A program made the position numbers and the translations under genes. Below, one piece after another: positions 11,840-22,302 of a DNA stretch of 64,000 nt (its first letter is position 1; the number at the start of each line of letters is the position of its first letter). The stretch comes from Staphylotrichum longicolle (lineage: Eukaryota > Ascomycota > Sordariomycetes > Sordariales > Chaetomiaceae): positions 3,038,001 to 3,102,000 of the forward strand of contig JAHCVI010000001.1 of the NCBI GenBank assembly GCA_019096155.1, written 5' to 3'. A model generated the notes under the pieces. That model ran no database searches. It saw only the letters and a list, made by a program, of their open reading frames with translations, and was not told where the DNA came from.

Positions 11840-14152
11840 ATGGCCAAGTCAACACATCCCACGGCCGAGGAGCCGTTTCCGATCTTCCACGACGACTTCT
11901 TCACCCAGGCGACTCCGATCATCAGTCATGCTCCGATGCCGTCGGCGCCGAAGCCCGCGCGGCAACCCCTCCAGAGCGCCAACGCCAACGCCAACGTCGT
12001 ACTCAATCCACCAGCACTGGCCGCCGCAAAACGATCCCCCCACAAATCGAATGCGCGGCCATCCAATTCACCACTCACCCCACTCAACGCTTCGCAGGGC
12101 AGCAGACTTAACACGGTCCAGATGATGCCGCCCAGCCACGCGCTCATGTCGACAGATTCTCTGGAGAAGAAGCAACCGGTCATGTCCCGGTTCAAGACGG
12201 TTGCGAAAAAACCTCAACCCGAGTTCAACGTGCAGTTCATGGGCAAGGAAAACTCGCACCCTCCGCTCTACCCGGCCCCCGCGCAATCGCAGTTCAACCT
12301 GGACCTGGAAAAATTCTACCAAAAGCCGTCCGGGAAACGCGTCTTGATGGAAGCAGCACCGATCAAGGAACTCAGGCCGGCAAAAAAGCAGAGGACTGAC
12401 GAGTCTCTTCCCCCACACGACTCGTTCCCGCCAATCATTGACGACGGCACAAAGCCGAACCACAGCTACGCTACGCTGATCGCCATGTCGATTGTCCGCT
12501 CGCCCCAGCGACGGTTGACGCTGTCCCAGATCTACAAGTGGATTTCCGACACGTACTCGTACTACCGTGGAGACAACACCGGGTGGCAGAACAGCATCCG
12601 GCACAATCTCAGTCTCAACAAGAGCTTCGTGAAGCAGGAACGGCCCAAGGACGATCCGGGCAAGGGGAGCTACTGGTCGATCGAGCCAGGCACGGAGCAC
12701 ACGGTGCTCAAAGAGAAACCGTCGAGGAAAGCTGCAGCACCCACCGCCGAGAACATGCCCGTCATGTCTACTCGGCTTGAGCCGTCTCAACCTCAACCTC
12801 AGCTCCAGCCCCCTCGCATGCTTGATCCCATGCTGCCTCCTCAGCTTGCAATGCCCCAGAGCATTCTCCCCGCGCTACCCCCGCAAACCGCACAGCTCCT
12901 TGCTCCTGCTCCACCGCTGTCCGAGATCTCGTCGGATGCCACTATCCCCGCATCTGATGCCGCCACCATTGACGAGGCCATTGAGAGGGCTGCGGAGAAG
13001 GACTTGCTTCACGAACCCGAGCTGTACTCGCCTCTCCCGGCAGCGATGCACTCGTCCCCCCCCATCCCTAGGCGTATGGAGGCTCGCCACAATGGCACTC
13101 CGCCTTCACATCAGCGGATGCAGCAGTCATCGGCCACCAAGTCCCGACACAGGCGGAGGTTCATGTCGATGGACGACAGCGGCTACATTTCATCTCTGGA
13201 GTCGTCGGCCATGCGCCCGCACCAGAACGCCAAGCTCCTCACGTCAGAGGCCGACCGGCCGCGGATCAAGAGGGGACGTGCGGAGGAGGAAATCGCTCGC
13301 CTCCGCGCCTCCTCTTACGACAGTCCGTCCAAGGGCCGCTCATACGGCTATCCTCCGCCCTCGTCATCGCCGATTCGGCAGACGTCGGGTAACGGGGCGG
13401 GCCAGATGCTTCCTCCCCTGACTCCTGCGATGAAACTCAAGGCGCCACCAAAGCCCCCGCCGTCAGTCTCGCCCAGCACGAATCTGCGTCTGCACCGCGA
13501 GAACATCCAGTCCATGGTCGATTCCCCATTCCGGCGTGTCTCGGCATTGCTACCTGAGGGCGATGTGCCCGCGCTGCAAACCCCTGGCTTGCACGGAGAG
13601 CATCTGTGGAGTTATTTTGATCAACCAGGCCAGAACAATACGGGTTTCGACATCTATGAGGATGCGGTCGACCTCCAATCCATCTTTGCCGTGACTCCGA
13701 CGGCCGCACCCATGGGCTCCCCGACGAAGCGGTCCGTAAGGAAGCAGCGTTTCGAGCGCTCCCAGTCGACCAGCGCACTCAACAACATCACAAACTCGGC
13801 TCACAGCGCGTCAAAGTCCGCCTCCTTCCTCAAGGTGCCCAACCAGCTGCCCAACCTCGTGCTGGAAACACCCAGCAAGGTCTTTGACGGTCTCCCATCC
13901 TCTCCGAGCAAGCTGTTCCTGGATCTGCAGTCGCCAAGCAAAATGCCTTTGATCAATGACGAGAACCTGGATGTGTTCCATGGCATGCCTCTCACCGGTC
14001 TCGACGCGCCCGACTTCCTCGATGAGAACGACTTTTCTGGGTTCGACATGCTCGCGGGCTTCGAGAAGATTGGCTCGAACAATGCGCAGACGTCTCGGGG
14101 CGCCACCACTACTAAGGGCCCTCTCGGTCGCTCTTACACGACGACCTTCTAG
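11840..14152 (+). CDS. Forkhead transcription factor, HCM1-type (no FHA domain)
   Basis: A single uninterrupted frame of 770 aa. The forkhead (winged-helix) domain spans about residues 205-287. It contains KPNHSYATLIAMSI, the recognition-helix segment GWQNSIRHNLSLNKSF and the closing GKGSYW. No FHA domain is visible, which argues for the HCM1 class (in yeast an S-phase/spindle-gene activator) rather than FKH1/2. The N-terminus has EEPFPIFHDDFFTQ. The C-terminus is Ser/Pro-rich with many SP/TP sites, consistent with CDK control in the family. The start codon is preceded by a Cys/Ala-rich upstream ORF and a long leader. Forkhead assignment is secure; the HCM1 subclass is inferred. Confidence 0.92.
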   Translation: MAKSTHPTAEEPFPIFHDDFFTQATPIISHAPMPSAPKPARQPLQSANANANVVLNPPALAAAKRSPHKSNARPSNSPLTPLNASQGSRLNTVQMMPPSHALMSTDSLEKKQPVMSRFKTVAKKPQPEFNVQFMGKENSHPPLYPAPAQSQFNLDLEKFYQKPSGKRVLMEAAPIKELRPAKKQRTDESLPPHDSFPPIIDDGTKPNHSYATLIAMSIVRSPQRRLTLSQIYKWISDTYSYYRGDNTGWQNSIRHNLSLNKSFVKQERPKDDPGKGSYWSIEPGTEHTVLKEKPSRKAAAPTAENMPVMSTRLEPSQPQPQLQPPRMLDPMLPPQLAMPQSILPALPPQTAQLLAPAPPLSEISSDATIPASDAATIDEAIERAAEKDLLHEPELYSPLPAAMHSSPPIPRRMEARHNGTPPSHQRMQQSSATKSRHRRRFMSMDDSGYISSLESSAMRPHQNAKLLTSEADRPRIKRGRAEEEIARLRASSYDSPSKGRSYGYPPPSSSPIRQTSGNGAGQMLPPLTPAMKLKAPPKPPPSVSPSTNLRLHRENIQSMVDSPFRRVSALLPEGDVPALQTPGLHGEHLWSYFDQPGQNNTGFDIYEDAVDLQSIFAVTPTAAPMGSPTKRSVRKQRFERSQSTSALNNITNSAHSASKSASFLKVPNQLPNLVLETPSKVFDGLPSSPSKLFLDLQSPSKMPLINDENLDVFHGMPLTGLDAPDFLDENDFSGFDMLAGFEKIGSNNAQTSRGATTTKGPLGRSYTTTF

Positions 14153-14820
14153 AGCCGCTGCCATCTCGGTAAACCATCAGTTGGGGCTTCCAGCCGGCTT
14201 CCCGTCCGCATTTCGTATTTGCCACACCACCTTGCAACTCGGGGAGATGCTCACGACTGTTACGATTACGAACGCCCGGCGTCCATCACATCGCATTGTA
14301 TTGCTGCATCAGTTCTGGCGTTGGACTTGAAACTTCCTTGAAAACACACCACATCTCACCTTCACCGGCCTCACTTCTTCCCCTCTCTCTCCCTGACCAC
14401 CGCGCTCGCCTCAGCCGTATAGACGTCTTGCCTCTATCAGGCTACGACTGGGGGTTTCTTGTCACGATAATGACGAAATGTTTGGGTACACTCGCATACT
14501 TCACACGCACACCACACACACACACTTAACACTGGACTGGGATTCGGGGCTTATACATGGAGGCATAACACATAACATGACACGGCCACAAGGCTCGGCT
14601 GGGATGGGCTAGGGCGCATAGCATGGGAGGTCTTGACATGGATTTGCGGGAGGTTTTCTGTACACAAACGGTGGGAGGTGTTTTTGCCTTTTTTTCTTTC
14701 TTTCCTTTCTCTCTCTTCCTTACCGTCTTTCCTCGGCGGGAATTCAAGCAAGCGGGTGTGGTGAACTTCTTTGATATTTCTTCCGCTCTTGGACGGGGTT
14801 CTCTGAGCGGACTGTTTGGG

Positions 14821-14850
14821 TGGATGGATGGATGGATGGATGGATGGATA
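14821..14850. repeat. TGGA tetranucleotide microsatellite
   Basis: Seven and a half perfect TGGA units in the region 3' of the forkhead gene. Confidence 0.9.
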
Positions 14851-15997
14851 CCGGTCTGGTCTTGTTGGGATATAAAGGTCGTTCGTCGTCTTTCAGCTTG
14901 GGTTTGGCTTATTGCGGATGGGAAACGGACGAGGCTTCCAGGATATGGAGGTTGAGGGGAACTAACTGGAGCGGTTTCTGTTTTGGGCTGGGTGGGTATT
15001 ACTCCTACTAAGGTACGAGTCGTGTGGGATTGGGACTTGGGGTTCTGTCGGGATTAGCGGGATCTGTGTTGCCTCAGTTTTGCTCTTGTATGCGCGCCTT
15101 TGCGGTCAATCGATCATTTTTACGCGTGCTCTTTTTGCCAACACGGCGCTCCCTTGCATTGCTTGCCAGTTGAGAGGTGCTTCGTTGACGGTGTTTTAGT
15201 TGGTATGTTTGAGTGTGCTTTGTGACAGTGGGGAGATGGGCAAGGAATTGTTTACACTCCTTGCTGCTTTTCTTGACTTCGCACCCATTTTCTTGCTGTC
15301 GTTGACGGTCTCTTTTTCTTCTTACAAAACTACTTGTACGATCACGTTTCTTTTTTGATGTGTCCACGCTCTCTCTCGCTCTTAAAATTAAGGTACCTGC
15401 CTGGTTCTGACTGTATGTACTTTGTACCATGACGTTCCTTTCAGATTGTCGGCACACACTCTCTTAACTCCTTTATGTACCTACCTTAACCGACTTTGTC
15501 GTTATACCTGTGAGACCATGACGATCTTTAACAGAAACAGAAACAGAAAAAAAAACCCCTCTTGTGCTTGTACACACATACACACAGTACAAGTCATTCT
15601 CCACTCCTCATGTTGTTCTTGCAGTAGACTACTTGCTCGCGGTTTGCGTGTATCGACAGTAAGGACACAGATTTTCGTATGTCTATAGATTATGTCGTTT
15701 CCATTAAGGGGGGTATCTCGACTGGTTTCTCCCAAAACACAGGACAGGATTGGGAACTGCTGCTCTCTCTCCAACCTTCCACTGGCCAAGACGGGCCTTG
15801 AACAACAACAGCGACAAACACCTGAACAACCCAAGAAGAAGAAAAAACTCCCGTCTATCTATCCCGTATCCAGACTCCGGATTTGCTCAACACCCAACAC
15901 CACTAAACCAGAAAAATAAAACGCCAATGCCATGCCCCAGATCTTGACTTGACTCCCGCTCCGATCCGATCCGATGCCATCGCCCGCTCGCTTGCTC

Positions 15998-16018
15998 GCT
16001 CTCTCTCTCTCTCTCTCA
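15998..16018. repeat. CT dinucleotide microsatellite
   Basis: About ten CT units close to the 3' end of ATG101, preceded by CCGAT repeats and CGCTTGCT-like repeats. Confidence 0.85.
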
Positions 16019-16158
16019 TGTGCTCGCTCGCTTGCTTGCTTTCCCCCGGATCAACATGGGATATGATATGCCCAGAGCCCATTCTCACATAACCCACTTC
16101 CACTTCCACGCCACCGCAGAAGCAGGAGCAGAAGGAAGGGGGGGAGAAGTAATCACCG

Positions 16159-17277
16159 CTAATAAATCCCCATGCGCGTAGCCCACCCCCCGGCCGCCGC
16201 CGCCGCCGCACTCACAGCACCGGCGGCACCGCCGCCCCCACCACCACCAGCAGCAGCCGTCGCGTCTCTTTGCTGCTTCTGTCCAACCCCGGGCGGCGCA
16301 ACACTGTTTCCTCCTTTTACGCCGCCGGGAGCAGTACCAGTAGTGCTGGTGCCGCCAATGTTGATCTGGTAGGGAAAGGGGTTCGATTCGGTGGTGGTGA
16401 TGGGCGGGATGTGGTCCTTGTGTGCGTTGGCGAGGGTGACGGCCTTCATGATAGTGTTGTGGAGGGTTGTCTCGGAGGCGCGGCGGACTTTGGCGCGTTC
16501 TATTGTGGCGGGGAAGAAGAAAGGGGTTAGTTGGTGGGATGTTTTGGGTTGGGTTGAGCTGATTTGGGGGGTTGGAAAGGTAGGTAGGGATAGTTAGGGG
16601 TGGGATGAGCTGAGCTGAGCTGAGCTGAGGTGGGGGTTTAATTGGGTTTGGGGGTTTATTGATTTTGTTGTTCTTGGGAAAAGGGGAGTGGGAAGGACAT
16701 ACCGCCTTCTGTGCGCGGGTCGGCGACGGTGACTTTGACGGTCCAGCTCTCCCAGCAAACCTCGTCGTCGCCGCGCATGGCGTACCAGGTCTTGCGCCGG
16801 CGCTTTTCGAGAAACTGGATGGTGATCTGGCCGCGACCACCGCCGCCGCCGCCGCCGGAGTTGTAGGGAGGGGGAGGGGTGCCCAGGCCGAGGCCGCGGC
16901 CGCGGTCGGAGATGGGATTGTGAGGCTGGTGGCGCTCCGATTCGAGCTGGCGCACGAGGGCGGCGACGCGCTGGTCGATGAGGGTCTCGATCTCGGCTTC
17001 GGGGATGTAGGCGAGCTCGAGCCCGAGGACGTCGCGGGTTTGGGGGATGATGGAGGGAAAATAGCGGAGGAAGAAGATGGTGTGAAGGATGCCTAGGTTG
17101 CGGACGAAGTCTGGTCAGCGGTCGTGTCCGTTGCGGGCGGTGGTGGGATCGATTTGGTGTCGAGGGTCGCAAAGGAACAAAGCGCTTGGCTGACAACTCA
17201 CCACGGACGACGTCGCGCACCGAGTTCGGGTCAGCAAAGGCCTCGAGTATGAACTCGGGGGCGCCGCGCTGATCCAT
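16159..17277 (-). CDS. ATG101: ATG101, HORMA-fold subunit of the Atg1 initiation complex
   Basis: Partner of Atg13 in the Atg1/ULK complex that starts autophagosome formation; present in fission yeast, filamentous fungi and animals but absent from budding yeast. Exons 17202-17277, 16703-17110 and 16159-16499 join in phase to 274 aa. Diagnostic segments are LEAFADPNSVRDVV, ILHTIFFLRYFPS, GQITIQFLEKRRRKTWY, EVCWESWTVKVTVADPRTE and HKDHIPPITT, with the usual C-terminal RMGIY. Unusual points: a seven-Gly run between the two HORMA halves and a long Gly/Ala-rich insert before the C-terminus. Intron 2 contains a GAGCT pentanucleotide repeat. The gene is divergent from PEX3 with 878 nt between the start codons. 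Confidence 0.94.
16607..16628. repeat. GAGCT pentanucleotide repeat in ATG101 intron 2
   Basis: Four to five tandem GAGCT/AGCTG units, intronic; followed at a distance by AGGTAGGTAGGG. Confidence 0.75.
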
Positions 17278-17959
17278 TTCGAGAGGTTTCTGGCGGTCTG
17301 GTATCTTGGGTTGTATAGTGCGAAAAGGAGCGAGGAAAGGGCGTGTCGGTTGCTTGCTTGATCTGGAGACTGAGGGGCAGCGCAATTGAGGGGCAGCGCA
17401 AACGGAGCGAAATGATCTGTGACGTTGGCGAAGGTGGAGTGTCAAGCGGCCCCGGATTCCCGGTGCAGGGACCCCACCGTTCCAGAAGTGGGTTTCCGGC
17501 GAGCAAACCGGGAACTGTGTCTCTTGTCGCTCTGTCACACCTGAACCGTCAGAAGCCGATGGACGTACGTTCAGCCATGGTTTGCTGGGTTGGCTTTAAG
17601 AGTCCCCCAACTTCTATTTTTTTTTTTTATCTCTGTCGAACTCTAGAAAGATGACTTTGAGCTCGTTAATCCGCAGCGGTGAATGTCAACCATCTGCAGG
17701 CGTTCGAAGGGCGGCCTGGGAAAAGAGGATGTGCATTTTCCGTCCCCATTATGGTTGTTGAGTTGTACATCTCTGCTACAGGAGAAGATGACCGCGGTCC
17801 CAAGTTTGCTTCCTGTGAGCTCTCCTGATGCTGGGACTCAAAGCCGGCAACGTCATGAGGGCGACAGTTTGGCAAACAGAGGGTTAGGGTCCATGCCTCC
17901 ATTGCCCTCTCGCACCCCGTTCTCGGCAAATGCTGTCAGCCCTGTCAGGACCCGCCATG

Positions 17960-17965
17960 CCGAGG
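17960..17965. promoter_or_regulatory. Possible FarA/FarB (fatty-acid response) core upstream of PEX3
   Basis: CCGAGG about 190 nt before the PEX3 ATG. In Aspergillus this hexamer is the core bound by FarA/FarB on peroxisomal and beta-oxidation genes. A hexamer can occur by chance; the target gene makes it plausible. Confidence 0.35.
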
Positions 17966-18044
17966 TTATCCAGCAGGGGCCGAGCAGTTGGGGGCTGCTG
18001 AAGGCTGGGTCGCAGCGGCAATGTCGCACCGGCGGCAGCACTAA

Positions 18045-18057
18045 AGGTACAGTACCT
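18045..18057. promoter_or_regulatory. Palindromic AGGTAC-A-GTACCT element upstream of PEX3
   Basis: Two perfect 6-nt arms around one base, about 100 nt before the PEX3 ATG. Similar AGGTAC halves recur in other intergenic regions of the window. The factor, if any, is unknown. Confidence 0.35.
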
Positions 18058-18103
18058 AATAAGTGTAGTTAAAACCACGAGCAACCAAGACAGCATAAGG
18101 CAC

Positions 18104-18175
18104 ATGCACATGCACATGCTTTCGACATCAGAGCTCATCACCCGCCGACAACACGATGCTTGCGGCCACGCGTAG
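18104..18175 (+). other. Upstream ORF with three in-frame ATGs overlapping the PEX3 start
   Basis: The tandem CACATG repeats give ATGs at 18104, 18110 and 18116 in one frame. That frame is open for 23 codons and stops with TAG at 18173-18175, past the PEX3 ATG at 18156 and out of frame with it. If the leader includes this segment, translation of PEX3 would depend on leaky scanning. Confidence 0.45.
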
Positions 18176-19804
18176 GTGGTTCAGGCGCAACCGCACGCCC
18201 ATTGCCATCGGCGTTGGCGTCGTCGGCGCCGGCTACGTCGTCACCAACTATGTCTTGGGCAAGCTGCGCGATGCGCGCGAGCGCATGAGCAGCGACCGCA
18301 TCGCCAAGGAGAAGTGAGTCTCGTCGGGCCGCCCACCATTGACGCTCCCCTAGGCTAACAGGATACTGCCAGTCTGCGCCGTCGTTTTGAGCAGAACCAG
18401 GAGGACTGCACCTTCACTGTTCTCGCCCTCCTTCCCGCGGTCACCACCCAGATCCTCGAGGCCATGAACACGGAGCAGATCACATACGAGATACAGCAGA
18501 TCAAGGGCTCGGCCGTCGCGAGAGCCCGCAGCATTGGGTCGACCAGTCCGCCGAGCATGTCCGAGACGAACGCGACCGATGACGACGGCCGAAGCATCAT
18601 CACCGTGAGCGCCCAGAGCGAGGCGGGCGCCGTCACCACACAAATCTCGGTGCCAGCCCCATCAGCCACCCGCGGCCCGGACAGCGGGGCCGCCGAGGTA
18701 GCCCAAGAAACGCACTTGGCACCGCCGAAGCCACGGAAGACCAAGCGGCAGCTCTGGGATGAACTGACGATAAGCTGTGAGTCTTGCCCTCAGAGGTGCT
18801 CTTCCCGGCAACACATGCTGACTCGTCCACCCCGCCAGCAATCACAAGATCATACACCCTCCTCTACACCCTCGGCCTCCTCACCATGCTGACGAGGATA
18901 CAACTGAACCTGCTCGGCCGCCGGAGCTACCTCTCGAGCGTCGTCTCGCTCGCCACCGGCGGCAACGCCACGCCCGGCACCATCAGCCTGGAGAACAACG
19001 ACGACGACAGCGCCGAGCAGGCCTACAGCACGGATTTCGATGTGAACCGCAAGTATCTGACCTTCAGCTGGTGGCTGCTCAACCGCGGCTGGGCCGACGT
19101 GATGCAGCGCGTCGAGGGCGCTGTGCGCCAGGTCTTTGGCCACCTCAGCCCGCGCGACACCGTCACGCTCGACACCTTTTCCAAGCTCAGCCACGACGTG
19201 CGCGCCCTCGTCGAAGGCACCGCGCCCTCCAGCGGCGCGGGCGCCAACTGGCTCTCCTTCCTCCTCCCGCCGCCGGACCAGGAAGACTTTGTCCTCCGCG
19301 AGTCGGGCATCCTCGACTCCGCCCCGCCGGGCCACCCATCCCTCTCCTCCCCCCCACCACCCTCCTCCCCTTCCTCCGCCGCCTCCCTCCGCCGCCTCCT
19401 CGACGAAACCGCCGACCTCATCGAGTCCCCCACCTTTTCGCTCGTCCTCACCCAGCTCCTCGACGCCGGCTTCGCCGTCCTGCACGACCGCAAGCTCGTC
19501 GCGGGCGTGTTCGACACCGCTACCACCCCGGCAACCAGCGCGGCGGGCAGCAGCATCGGCATCGACTCGTCGTCGTTCGGCGTCAGCCGCGCCGTGCTCC
19601 TCCCCAAGATCCTCAGCGTCGTCACCCGCCAGGCACGCGCCATCGGCGACGGCAACGTGCCCAACGAGTACCTGCAGGCGATGGAGGGGGTGCCGGACCT
19701 CGAGGGGTTCGCGGCGGTGGTGTACTCGAGCAACTGGCAGGCGGATATCGTCGGGGACAGCGAGGAGGCCGCCGCGGCGACGGGGACAGGGCGCCCGCCG
19801 CATC

Positions 19805-19837
<33 letters not shown>

Positions 19838-19953
19838 CTTCTTCTCAAGGAGGGAGAGAAGTGGTGGAGGAGAGCATGGTCATCGTGGATCCGCAAGCGG
19901 CGCAGTCGAGTCTGTTTGATAGCGTGTGGGAGAAGGCGAGTAGTGGGAAGTGA
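18156..19953 (+). CDS. PEX3: Peroxin-3, peroxisomal membrane-protein import receptor
   Basis: Membrane anchor for PEX19, needed to build peroxisomal membranes. Exons 18156-18313, 18373-18776 and 18839-19953 join in phase to 558 aa. After a basic start (RRWFRRNRT) a single membrane segment follows at about residues 15-34 (IAIGVGVVGAGYVVTNYVLG), then the family segments LRRRFEQNQEDCTFTVLALLP and TRIQLNLLGRRSYLSSV. Exon 3 contains a CTG/GCT trinucleotide run (about 19805-19835) encoding an alanine tract near the C-terminus, and Pro/Ser-rich inserts. An AATAAA at 20101-20106 lies 148 nt after the stop. Convergent with BET5. Identity is secure. Confidence 0.94.
19805..19835. repeat. PEX3: GCT/CTG trinucleotide repeat inside PEX3
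   Basis: About ten CTG units, read in the PEX3 frame as a polyalanine tract in the C-terminal, poorly conserved part of the protein. Likely length-variable. Confidence 0.85.
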
Positions 19954-20704
19954 AGGGTGGAGGGGTGAGAGAGGAAGTTGTTACGATCTTGTCGGTTGTG
20001 TATTATTCTTAGTGAATCATATGATGGTTGCTTGGCTTGGCTTGCTGGCATGGAGTCAAGGGGTGTGGTTTGGAAGAGGACGGGCAGGCAAGACGGCATG
20101 AATAAACAAACGTATGTTGCGTTACGAGAGGCGAGGCGGCAATACCACTTTATTGGGTAGGATTTAGCATGGAGGAAGGCGGGGCATGAATACAGTAGAT
20201 TCTGGGCCGGGTTTTCAAGACTGCAGTGGTGTGTTTTGAAGCGTGAACTTCCTACAGGTGTCTCGAATTGCAACATCTTTCCCTTACCTCCTCGGACGAT
20301 GACTTGATGTCGGCAACGCTGATATATTAACTGGCTCCTCGCCCTGTATGCTGGGTATCTATTTCGCTTGTGAGCCTCTCCCCTCGCTCTGGCGTCTATC
20401 TCCTTCTCCGTCGCTACCTCCAGTAGGTGCATGACGTCCTTTTGCCTCCTTCCTCTCCCCCACGCTGGTGCTATCCAAACGCTGACTCTCCTTAGCCCAG
20501 GTTTCTTGCCTGTGAGAACGACTGCCTGCCTGACGAGCGGGCTGTGTGCCCTTGTCGACTGTGCGGGTTAGGCGGAGAGCTGTCCTTGGACCGTTCGCAC
20601 CACCCGGTGACAGGGTCAGGAGCCACTTCCCGCTGCCTCGGCGTGTCAACAGCTAGGATGGTTGGGTCTTTCCATCGGCCCCCTTCTTCAGCTGCAGTCC
20701 CTCC
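19954..20704. other. Convergent 3' region of PEX3 and BET5
   Basis: No gene seen. AATAAA for PEX3 at 20101-20106. On the minus strand an AATAAA occurs near 20150, rather far from the BET5 stop. Confidence 0.55.
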
Positions 20705-21302
20705 TCACATCAACCCCCTGATGAACTGGTCCAGCCCCAGCTCAAAGAGCTCGTTCCGCACGCCGGCGCCGCCCTTGTGCTCGACCGGCGAGAGCGGGTT
20801 CTTGACGACTGCATGGCTACCCGTCAGCAACTCGCTTCCTCCTCACATACGCGATCTAAATACGCACCGTACTCAACCCACAGGTTGATGTAGATCTGGT
20901 GCAGCACGTTGCGCATGCTGAGGGTGGCCGTGTCGGTCAGCATGACCAGGCGCAGGTTGCTCGCCGTCTCGTAAAAGTGCAGCTTGTACTGGGCGGTGCG
21001 GTACGAGACGAAGGCGTCGTCGTCGCCGCCCAGCTTGCGCACCATGTTGCGCAGCGAGAAGACGGTGCCGAAGATGAGCTTGGCGTCGTCCGACGACGAA
21101 GGGCGGGCCGCCGTCACGCTGTTGGGGGCGCCCGTCGGGTCGTGCGCGGGTGGGAGCCACGACTTGGAGTAGATGCATTCCGCTGCGGGGAGAGGGGGTG
21201 GTCCGGTTAGCAAGGGGCGGTCAGGTTCACGAAGGAAGCAGACATATAGGCGAGGGGAGGTGTACTGTGCCGGTCGAAGATGTAGAACGAGTAGACGACC
21301 AT
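20705..21302 (-). CDS. BET5: TRAPP complex subunit BET5/TRAPPC1
   Basis: Small longin-fold subunit of the TRAPP tethering complex, the Rab1/Ypt1 exchange factor acting in ER-to-Golgi traffic. Exons 21266-21302, 20868-21182 and 20705-20808 total 456 nt, giving 151 aa. It begins MVVYSFYIFDRH, typical of the family, followed by LIFGTVFSLRNMVRKL, the YKLHFYETASNLRLVMLTD core and the C-terminal LSPVEH...FELGLDQFIRGL. The first exon encodes only 12 complete residues. Divergent from the CaMKK-type kinase. Confidence 0.93.
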
Positions 21303-22302
21303 GATGGCGGCGGCGGTGGTGGGCGGGGAGGTGTCCCCTAGCGAACGAGAGGAGTCCGCACGGGGGACTGGGGCACGGTCGGGACGGAATGCGGTGACGG
21401 CGACGGCGACGGCGACGGCGACCGAGTTGCACGGCCGGGAAGTGGTACGGTGATTGGGGGGCGGCTCAGGGGACGTCGGATCTCTTCAAATCGGAGCGAG
21501 GTCGCGATGGTTGGCCATGCCGGTTGCTGATTGACCAGTTATGCGAGGTGCCCTGCCGCCATCCCTGTCACTCTGGCACCTGCAGGCGGGTTGGTGCCTC
21601 CACTTCGCTTGGGCTTGGGGCCTGTCCAGTGCGATCTCTATCTCGCCCTATGAGGCTCCCAGCACGGCGGGGTAGTGGGGTTTGGAGGGGCAGCATGGAC
21701 CGCGCCTGGAGGGTTTCGCCTGCCCTACGAGGAGCTGTGACGGCGGCTCCAGCTTTGACATCAGGTAGTCGACCTAATCTGGGCCATGAGCTTAATTCTG
21801 CCCTGGTTCTCTTCCAACCCGTCTCTCGTTTCGCGACCACTGGATGACGGCTTTGCCATTCCAACTTCTAAGTTCAGCAGTCTCCCGTTTTCGGACGGCC
21901 CTTCCCGTAAAAGGACAAACCCACTACAAGTTTCATCGGCAGCCAACTTTGCACTCTTTCAGCAACAAACAACAACAGCATCAACTCATCAGCAACACCC
22001 ACAAAGAGGTCCTTCCTCTTGGATGCTGTGACACGCTCCACTGGACTTTGGACATTCGTCACATTCCATCCCACATCCCGCATCACGCATCACGCATCCC
22101 GCAGGTCTGCAAGTCGTGACAGCAACCCGAGCTGAACCGCTTCCGGGTAGCTCTGCAGATAACGTTAGCGATTTGTCTATTCTGTTTTTGTGCCCAAAAA
22201 AAACGCCCAGCCGCCCCGCTGGTCGAGGACTGTATCTCTCTCCCATCAGTGTTTTCACCCACACGACCTTGGATGCCCGCGTGTGGTGAGAAAGAAGGGG
22301 TC
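21303..22302. other. Shared upstream region of BET5 (-) and the CaMKK-type kinase (+)
   Basis: No gene seen. A GGCGAC hexamer repeat (about four copies near 21395-21421) lies about 100 nt upstream of the BET5 start codon. Short CATCACGCATC-type repeats occur near 22080-22100. Confidence 0.5.

Larger units (their letters stand above)
14153..16158. other. Convergent 3' region of the forkhead gene and ATG101
   Basis: About 2 kb without a recognisable gene; it must carry the 3' UTRs of both flanking genes. It holds a TGGA microsatellite at 14821-14850, scattered T-runs, copies of the GTACCTACCTTAA-type motif near 15476, three CCGAT repeats near 15960, and a CT dinucleotide run near 15998-16018. 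Confidence 0.55.
17278..18155. other. Shared upstream region of ATG101 (-) and PEX3 (+)
   Basis: No gene seen. Toward PEX3 it contains a telomere-like GGGTTAGGG (17880-17890 region), a CCGAGG hexamer at 17960-17965 matching the fatty-acid-responsive FarA/FarB core, a 13-nt near-palindrome AGGTACAGTACCT at 18045-18057, and three CACATG repeats that create an upstream ORF overlapping the PEX3 start. Confidence 0.55.

Noticed and set aside
14153..14335. Open frame of about 60 codons after the forkhead TAG
   Set aside because: Mixed third-position composition and no coding resemblance; chance.
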